From the NCBI GenBank assembly GCA_029263195.1, contig JAJCXX010000052.1, positions 1-37,027 on the forward strand: DNA of 37,027 nt, written 5' to 3'. Position 1 is the first letter of the stretch, and every line of letters begins with the position of its first letter. This DNA comes from Acidimicrobiales bacterium. Its GTDB lineage: Bacteria > Actinomycetota > Acidimicrobiia > Acidimicrobiales > Aldehydirespiratoraceae. The notes under the pieces were generated by a model. That model did not search any database, was not told the DNA's origin, and saw only the letters and a list, made by a program, of their open reading frames with translations. This document shows positions 32,564 to 37,027 of the stretch, piece after piece. Position numbers and translations under genes: made by a program.

Positions 32564-33870
32564 CTGGACGGCTCCTCGATGACAGGATCAGATTCCGATT
32601 CAGGGTCTGCCGGGCCGAGACGACGGTGCTCAATGGCACCCGCTACTGCCACCGATGCCAATACCACGAGGGCCACGTCGGCGCCGATGCGATAGCGGGT
32701 GATTCCGAACGACATGGCGGCCGTGATAACCGCGGTGAAGATCATCGCCAGCAGGGGAATGACGCTCTCACCGCGGCGACGAAGAAGCGTCAGACCGGCG
32801 ACGGCCGCGGCCATCACCAGATAGTGGGCGAACAATCCGATGCGCGTCAGAACCTCGACCCGACGTTCGAACAAGACATCGAGATCGGCGGTCTGGATCG
32901 GCCGGTACAGACCGAACAGTCGTCCGACTCTGGCGCTGATCACCTTGGGTTGCTCGTCGATGTGATCCGAGATGTATTCACGGGCGCGGTCGAGTTTCGC
33001 CTCACCGATCGTCGACTCGTCGCCGTCGGGCCAAGCTGAACCGTCGTCGCAGGCCGGATGCCAGTACCCGAGAAAGTCACCCGAGTAGGTTTCGTCGCAG
33101 TTACCGATTTCGAGCACGTAGCCGGCACCCACGGCGATGAACGTCGGCTGCTCGAACGAGGTGAGGTTTCTCAAGGCCCAAGGTGAGATGATCACCATGG
33201 CCACCATTGCGGCCATGGTGGTGAGGGCGAGTCGGCGTCTCCAGGCGAGTCTTCCGTCGAGCATCACCAACGGGGTGAGCAAGAAGAAGAACAACAAGAA
33301 CGCCTCACCTCTCGTGAGCGCACCCACCGCGAGGACCGCTGCCAACCCGACAACGCGGGCAACTCCGGGCTCGTCGTGGTAGCGGTAGGCCATCCAGATC
33401 GAGAGCGCAGCAAGCGGGATGTACATCGATTCCGACAGGATCAAGCCATCGTTCATGAACAGTGGCGGGTAGAGGGCTGCCACCAGCATCGCCATCACGG
33501 CAGCGCCATGTCCGGCCAGACGCCGGACGACGAGGCCTACCGGAACCACAACGGTGGCCGAGATCAGACCTGACGCGACGCGATGCCACGAAACCGAATC
33601 GAGCCCGAGGAGCGACCAGATCGACAGGTAGACGCTGAACCCGGGAGGGTGGGCGGCCGTCGGCTCCGAGATGCCACGAGCCACTGAGAACGGGTTGATG
33701 AAGCCGCGACCGTCGGCGAGGAGGTTGGCCGACTCGTGGTAGAAGACGTTGTCGTTGAAATCGCCAATCGGCAGGTGGCGGTACCAATGCCAGAACACGA
33801 CCCAGCGAACGGCTAGTGCGACAACGAACGCTGCGGCGGTCCACAGCACGAATGGGTCCCTCCGGCGCAC
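32560..33870 (-). CDS. GT-C (family 39-like) membrane glycosyltransferase, first gene of operon
   Basis: A 436-aa polytopic glycosyltransferase, paralogous to the next gene. Shared blocks are GDFNDNVFYHESANLLADGR, YPPLFMNDGLILSESMY, ALTRGEAFLLFF and PWALRNLTSFEQPTF. It opens a four-gene minus-strand operon (two GT-Cs, deacetylase, methyltransferase) joined by 4-nt overlaps. The start is GTG 33870, with TAGGAT exactly 6 nt upstream, so the operon mRNA is probably leaderless. The donor is probably a polyprenyl-phosphate sugar, from family knowledge. Confidence 0.87.
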   Translation of the reverse strand: MRRRDPFVLWTAAAFVVALAVRWVVFWHWYRHLPIGDFNDNVFYHESANLLADGRGFINPFSVARGISEPTAAHPPGFSVYLSIWSLLGLDSVSWHRVASGLISATVVVPVGLVVRRLAGHGAAVMAMLVAALYPPLFMNDGLILSESMYIPLAALSIWMAYRYHDEPGVARVVGLAAVLAVGALTRGEAFLLFFFLLTPLVMLDGRLAWRRRLALTTMAAMVAMVIISPWALRNLTSFEQPTFIAVGAGYVLEIGNCDETYSGDFLGYWHPACDDGSAWPDGDESTIGEAKLDRAREYISDHIDEQPKVISARVGRLFGLYRPIQTADLDVLFERRVEVLTRIGLFAHYLVMAAAVAGLTLLRRRGESVIPLLAMIFTAVITAAMSFGITRYRIGADVALVVLASVAVAGAIEHRRLGPADPESESDPVIEEPSR

Positions 33871-33876
33871 CGACCG

Positions 33877-33882
33877 ATCCTA
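33877..33882 (-). promoter_or_regulatory. -10 element of the probable leaderless glycan-operon promoter
   Basis: TAGGAT on the minus strand ends 6 nt before the GTG at 33870. Confidence 0.45.
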
Positions 33883-33895
33883 GTGGCGACGCACG

Positions 33896-33914
33896 GTGGT
33901 GGATGACGCACCAC
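33896..33914. terminator. Hairpin between the GNAT-like gene and the glycan operon
   Basis: GTGGTG (33896-33901) and CACCAC (33909-33914) form a 6-bp stem with a 7-nt loop, 34 nt after the stop of the GNAT-like gene. No T-run follows, so this may be a weak terminator or a regulatory hairpin. Confidence 0.25.
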
Positions 33915-33947
33915 GGCACTAGCAGCAGCAGCCGACTTGTCGGGCGG

Positions 33948-34961
33948 TCAGTAGGCATCCATGTCGAGGAATTCGAACGTGTCGAGAATCAGTGCGTCCT
34001 GATCGATGGATTGATCCAGATGACGGACGAGCAAGTTGAGTGGCGAGGGCTGCAACCTTCGTGGAGGCCGGATTCCTCTCACTCTGATCGATGATCCGAA
34101 CCCGGCGTGGACGGCGAAGGCCGAACGGTGCCAGCGGGTGGCCGACCTGATGGCTCGGGTGGCGTCGACGACGGCGGAGCCACTTGCGATGGGAAACACC
34201 TTGAGGACGACACACGCCGGCCACGGACCGAACGACGACTTCGTGGTCACCAGGGCGACGTCGTCGCCAATGTGCACCGAATAGGCAGAGCTGGGGCAGG
34301 CCAGACGCCAGCGCAGAACATCGGGCGTGTAGTCGGTGGCCCATCCGTCGACGCGATGTCGGTCGACCATCGCCGCGAAGTCGTCGAACGCGACCGAGTC
34401 GAGCCAGTCGTCGGTGACTTCGTGGTGTCTGATCCGGGCCGCCCCACTCCCGAAAGGGGGAATGATCTTCACGGGTAGGGGCCCGAGGAGCCGCCATCCC
34501 ATGTACTTGATGACGGCCCCGGTCGACTTGGCATTGGTGACAGCGATCACGAACGAACGACCACCCGCAGCTGCTTCCTCGTAGATCTCAACTCCGATTC
34601 GAGAAAAGTGCCTTGCCCGCTGGTGGTCGGAGTGAACCACGGCATTGAGCGACCAGGCGCCGTCGGTTCGATTGCCGTCCGGCCCGCGATAGCGCCTCGG
34701 AAGATTGGCGTAGTGAGCCACCAGTTCGGGGCCCGCGGCGCCGTCGATCATTTGGTGGCGTTCGATGGCGCGGCCGAGCGGATTCTCGCGGTAGCTCCAA
34801 CGCAAGTAGGCGTCGTCGACGAACCTGGGGTCGGGCAACTCCCTGGCCAGCAGCCCGGTGGCTTCCACGAGTAGCGATGAATCGTTTGAGGAGCCGTCGA
34901 TCGTCCAACCCTCCACACCCTCGTGAACGGTCGAACCCTCTGGTGGATGTGGCCCGGTCAT
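33948..34961 (-). CDS. GNAT-like acyltransferase
   Basis: A 337-aa protein. The N-terminal half has WSYRENPLGRAIERHQMIDG, ELVAHYANLPRRYRG, and AWSLNAVVHSDHQRARHFSR followed by SFVIAVTNAKSTGAVIKYMG. This matches GNAT-fold acyltransferases common in surface-glycan loci. The second half repeats a similar layout (VLRWRLACPSSAYSVHIGDD), as in duplicated GNAT or FemAB-like proteins. It probably transfers an acyl or aminoacyl group to a sugar, inferred from fold and context. The start is ATG 34961, with TACCGT 7 nt upstream. It diverges from the alkyl-sulfatase-like gene. Confidence 0.7.
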   Translation of the reverse strand: MTGPHPPEGSTVHEGVEGWTIDGSSNDSSLLVEATGLLARELPDPRFVDDAYLRWSYRENPLGRAIERHQMIDGAAGPELVAHYANLPRRYRGPDGNRTDGAWSLNAVVHSDHQRARHFSRIGVEIYEEAAAGGRSFVIAVTNAKSTGAVIKYMGWRLLGPLPVKIIPPFGSGAARIRHHEVTDDWLDSVAFDDFAAMVDRHRVDGWATDYTPDVLRWRLACPSSAYSVHIGDDVALVTTKSSFGPWPACVVLKVFPIASGSAVVDATRAIRSATRWHRSAFAVHAGFGSSIRVRGIRPPRRLQPSPLNLLVRHLDQSIDQDALILDTFEFLDMDAY

Positions 34962-34968
34962 GTCCGCG

Positions 34969-34974
34969 ACGGTA
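34969..34974 (-). promoter_or_regulatory. -10 element of the GNAT-like gene, overlapping a divergent -10
   Basis: TACCGT on the minus strand ends 7 nt before the ATG at 34961. It shares bases 34973-34974 with the plus-strand element because both sit on a GGTACC palindrome. Confidence 0.4.
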
Positions 34975-34978
34975 CCTT
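34973..34978 (+). promoter_or_regulatory. -10-like element for the sulfatase-like gene
   Basis: TACCTT on the plus strand gives a short leader to the ATG at 35007 that includes a GGGAG ribosome-binding site. It overlaps the opposite -10. Confidence 0.35.
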
Positions 34979-35006
34979 GCCGACACTGCGATTTTGGGAG
35001 ACGAGT

Positions 35007-36311
35007 ATGTCTGATCTGTTGGGAATCTCGGAGAAGATCATCGACTCGGGGGTGTTGTCGGAGATGCCCAATCGGGTCACCCAGGAACTATCGGAGGTGG
35101 GTGAGGGGCTCGCGGTTGTCGAGTCTTTCAGTCATATCTGGGGAGTCGACACCGGCGATGGCCTCGTCTTGTTCGACGCCAGCGGCGTCTTCACAGGCGT
35201 GGAGGCCATGGAGGCCATGCGTTCGTGGCGCACCGATCGCGTCGATACTCTCGTCTACACCCATGGGCACGTCGACCATGTCGGGGGAAGCGGAGCGGTG
35301 CTGGCCGATGCCGATCGACGGGGTTACCGACGCCCAACCGTTGTGGCCCATGAGGCCGTGCATGCCCGGCTCGATCGCTATCGCCGCACCAATGGCTGGA
35401 ATCTCAACATCAATGCGCGGCAGTTCGGTGGGATTCGTGCCGCCGGCATGTCGATAGGTGGCAACGACAGCCTGGGTATGCCCAACGGTCGGTTCCTGCC
35501 GGAGGACGTGGCCACTCCCGACATCACGTACTCCGACGCCGTTTCGATGCGTGTCGGCGACGTCGAGATGGAGCTCCACCACGCTCGCGGTGAGACCGAC
35601 GACCACACTTGGACCTGGCTGCCCGGTCGCAAGGCCGTGCTCGTCGGGGATCTGTTCATGTGGAACTTCCCCAACGCCGGAAACCCGCAGAAGGTTCAGC
35701 GTCATCCGGGCGAGTGGGCGCACGCCCTCCGGGAGATGATGGCCCGTCGGCCCGAATATCTGCTTCCCGCCCACGGCTTGCCGATTGGCGGCGTGCAGCG
35801 GGTCGAGACGGTGCTCGACAACACTGCCACCGCGCTCGAACATCTGGTCGAGTCAACGATCGCTCTCATGAATCAGGGTGCCGATCTCGACACGATCATC
35901 CACACTGTGAGCGTTCCAACGCACTTGGCCGAACTGCCGTACCTGCAGCCTTTCTACGACGAACCCGAGTTTGTGGTGCGCAACATCTGGCGTCTCTACG
36001 GCGGCTGGTGGGACGGCGATCCGGCCTCGCTCAAGCCTTCGCCGAGGGCGCGCCTAGCGGGCGAGATAGCGGATCTGGCGGGAGGTGCCAGGGCTCTGGC
36101 CCAGCGGGCCGCCGAAGTCGCGGACACCGGCGATCTCTCGTTGGCCTGTCATCTCGTCGAGATGGCCGTCAACGCCAACCCCGAGGACCGGGGCATTCAC
36201 GAGATCAGGGCCGACGTCTACACGCGCCGTCGCAAGGAAGCCACGTCGTTGATGGCCCGAGGCGTGTATCGCGGCGCGATCCGCGAGTCGCAGGCGGCGC
36301 TCGAGGATTGA
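35007..36311 (+). CDS. Alkyl-sulfatase-like metallo-beta-lactamase hydrolase
   Basis: A 434-aa MBL-fold hydrolase of the alkyl sulfatase (SdsA1-type) group. The motif THGHVDHVGG (H86, H88, D90, H91) is complete, with HHARGETDDHTWTW, VGDLFMWNFPNAGNP and YLLPAHGLPI as further ligands. From about residue 325 the segment NIWRLYGGWWDGDPASLKPS and the helical repeat after it match the alkyl-sulfatase dimerisation domain. The SCP2-like C-terminal domain of full-length enzymes (about 650 aa) is missing. The substrate may be an alkyl sulfate or another ester; it cannot be told. The start is ATG 35007, with GGGAG 6 nt upstream. Confidence 0.86.
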   Translation: MSDLLGISEKIIDSGVLSEMPNRVTQELSEVGEGLAVVESFSHIWGVDTGDGLVLFDASGVFTGVEAMEAMRSWRTDRVDTLVYTHGHVDHVGGSGAVLADADRRGYRRPTVVAHEAVHARLDRYRRTNGWNLNINARQFGGIRAAGMSIGGNDSLGMPNGRFLPEDVATPDITYSDAVSMRVGDVEMELHHARGETDDHTWTWLPGRKAVLVGDLFMWNFPNAGNPQKVQRHPGEWAHALREMMARRPEYLLPAHGLPIGGVQRVETVLDNTATALEHLVESTIALMNQGADLDTIIHTVSVPTHLAELPYLQPFYDEPEFVVRNIWRLYGGWWDGDPASLKPSPRARLAGEIADLAGGARALAQRAAEVADTGDLSLACHLVEMAVNANPEDRGIHEIRADVYTRRRKEATSLMARGVYRGAIRESQAALED

Positions 36312-36319
36312 GCCGTTAT

Positions 36320-36847
36320 TCAGCGGGCCAGGTCTGACACCGGGTTGGACGACTTGCGGTAGACGTCGCCGGCAATGGTGACCGGCGAGTCGAGGTAGAT
36401 CAGATCGCCCGAGCTGACCAGGGCGCTGACCTGGCCGGTGCGGTCGAAGCCGATCTCATTGACCCGCACCCAGGTTCCGTTGCGTCGCAACCAGTTGCCG
36501 GCCTTGACGAGTTCGGGTGGTATGACTGCGCCGGGTCGGAGCTCCACAATGGCCGACGTTGTCGCCAGTTCCTTGAGCCGATGAACCGCCGCGGTGAGCA
36601 GCGACACACCGATCAGGGCCAGAACCATTCCGGCGACCGTATTGGTGGTCGACTCGGTGCCGCTGGTCGACGAAACGACCAGGCTGACCCCGGCGATCAA
36701 CAGCAAAGTTGCAATCGCGATGGCCACGATGCAGTTTCTGACCGAGTGGCTGCTCGACGAGGTGGGGACATCCATCACGTGGCCGTGCTCCGCGTACTCG
36801 AGAAGTTGTTCGTTGACATCCAGCGGATGTTCGATATTGAACGCCAT
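36320..36847 (-). CDS. Two-TM membrane protein of unknown function
   Basis: A 175-aa protein that I do not recognise. It has a cytoplasmic-looking N-terminus (MAFNIEHPLDVNEQ), two hydrophobic segments (VAIAIATLLLIAGVSLVV and TVAGMVLALIGVSLLTAAV), then a soluble C-terminal part of about 80 residues rich in beta-like stretches (RTGQVSALVSSGDLIYLDSP). The start is ATG 36847 because GGGGGA lies just upstream; an ATG at 36910 would add 21 residues. The upstream region is AT-rich (36870-36893), where a promoter is likely. Confidence 0.7.
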   Translation of the reverse strand: MAFNIEHPLDVNEQLLEYAEHGHVMDVPTSSSSHSVRNCIVAIAIATLLLIAGVSLVVSSTSGTESTTNTVAGMVLALIGVSLLTAAVHRLKELATTSAIVELRPGAVIPPELVKAGNWLRRNGTWVRVNEIGFDRTGQVSALVSSGDLIYLDSPVTIAGDVYRKSSNPVSDLAR

Positions 36848-36929
36848 AGGTTCCCCCAGAACCGTGTTTGATGAGTGCATTTTTACACACCCCGGGACCG
36901 CCAGCCACATCGATCCGCCTCATCATCTA

Positions 36930-37027
36930 CCGCCATCCCCTCCCCCCACCCCGAAATAAGTGGCGGGGGGGGCCCAACACAGGGGGGGGGAGCCCCACGC
37001 ATGTGGGGGTGTTTGGGTGGGGTGGGG
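36930..37027. repeat. G-rich low-complexity window end
   Basis: After a CCGCCA (36930-36935) and TGGCGG (36961-36966) inverted pair, the sequence becomes runs of G (8-9 or more) with short interruptions to the end. No gene is visible. It looks like a low-quality contig terminus, though true G-rich sequence is possible. Confidence 0.6.

Noticed and set aside
33871-33947. tRNA or small RNA gene between the GT-C operon and the GNAT-like gene
   Set aside because: Only a 6-bp hairpin is visible. There is no cloverleaf, T-loop consensus or promoter pointing into it.

Overview
This window is high-GC, densely packed bacterial DNA. It looks like an actinobacterial chromosome, possibly class Acidimicrobiia. 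That rank is inference from overall character: an actinobacterial-type acyl-CoA carboxylase beta plus epsilon pair, DivIVA-like coiled-coil proteins, very short intergenic gaps, frequent GTG starts and many leaderless-type promoters. No tRNA, rRNA, insertion sequence, phage gene or CRISPR array was found. The last ~70 bases are G-rich low-complexity sequence and look like a poor contig end.

Left part (1-8.7 kb): the 3' part of the SRP RNA is followed by the conserved block dnaX-ybaB-recR (replication clamp loader, nucleoid-associated protein, recombination repair). A repeat-rich intergenic stretch comes next; it contains a candidate 27-residue microprotein gene. Then come a DivIVA-like coiled-coil protein (minus), methylmalonyl-CoA epimerase (plus), an HrpB-type helicase fused to a glyoxalase-like domain (minus), and a 5'-3' exonuclease/HD-hydrolase pair (plus).

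Middle (8.7-26.6 kb): a Thr-rich lipoprotein, an epoxide hydrolase, a NimA-type flavoprotein, a LOG-family phosphoribohydrolase, acyl-CoA carboxylase beta and epsilon subunits, prephenate dehydratase overlapping head-to-head with an MFS transporter, a ClC-CBS channel or antiporter, a family 2 glycosyltransferase, a fatty acid desaturase, a metallo-beta-lactamase hydrolase, TrpB2, a small unknown protein, a GGCT-like protein, a coiled-coil protein and a PAS-GGDEF-EAL protein. The epimerase and the carboxylase fit propionate/methylmalonyl-CoA metabolism. TrpB2 and PheA are aromatic amino acid enzymes.

Right part (26.6-36.3 kb): a probable envelope-glycan cluster. It holds an acyltransferase-3/GT-C fusion protein, a DUF2304 membrane protein, and a minus-strand operon of two GT-C glycosyltransferases, a polysaccharide deacetylase and a methyltransferase, whose genes are joined by 4-nt overlaps. 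A GNAT-like protein lies upstream. An alkyl-sulfatase-like metallo-hydrolase and a two-TM protein close the window.

Two themes recur. First, a -10-like hexamer (TANNNT or NANNNT) lies 6-8 nt before the start codon of at least a dozen genes, which implies widespread leaderless mRNAs. Second, short tandem repeats (units of 6-30 bp) sit at many gene ends, gene starts and protein linkers, and include two unrelated 14-bp arrays between convergent genes.
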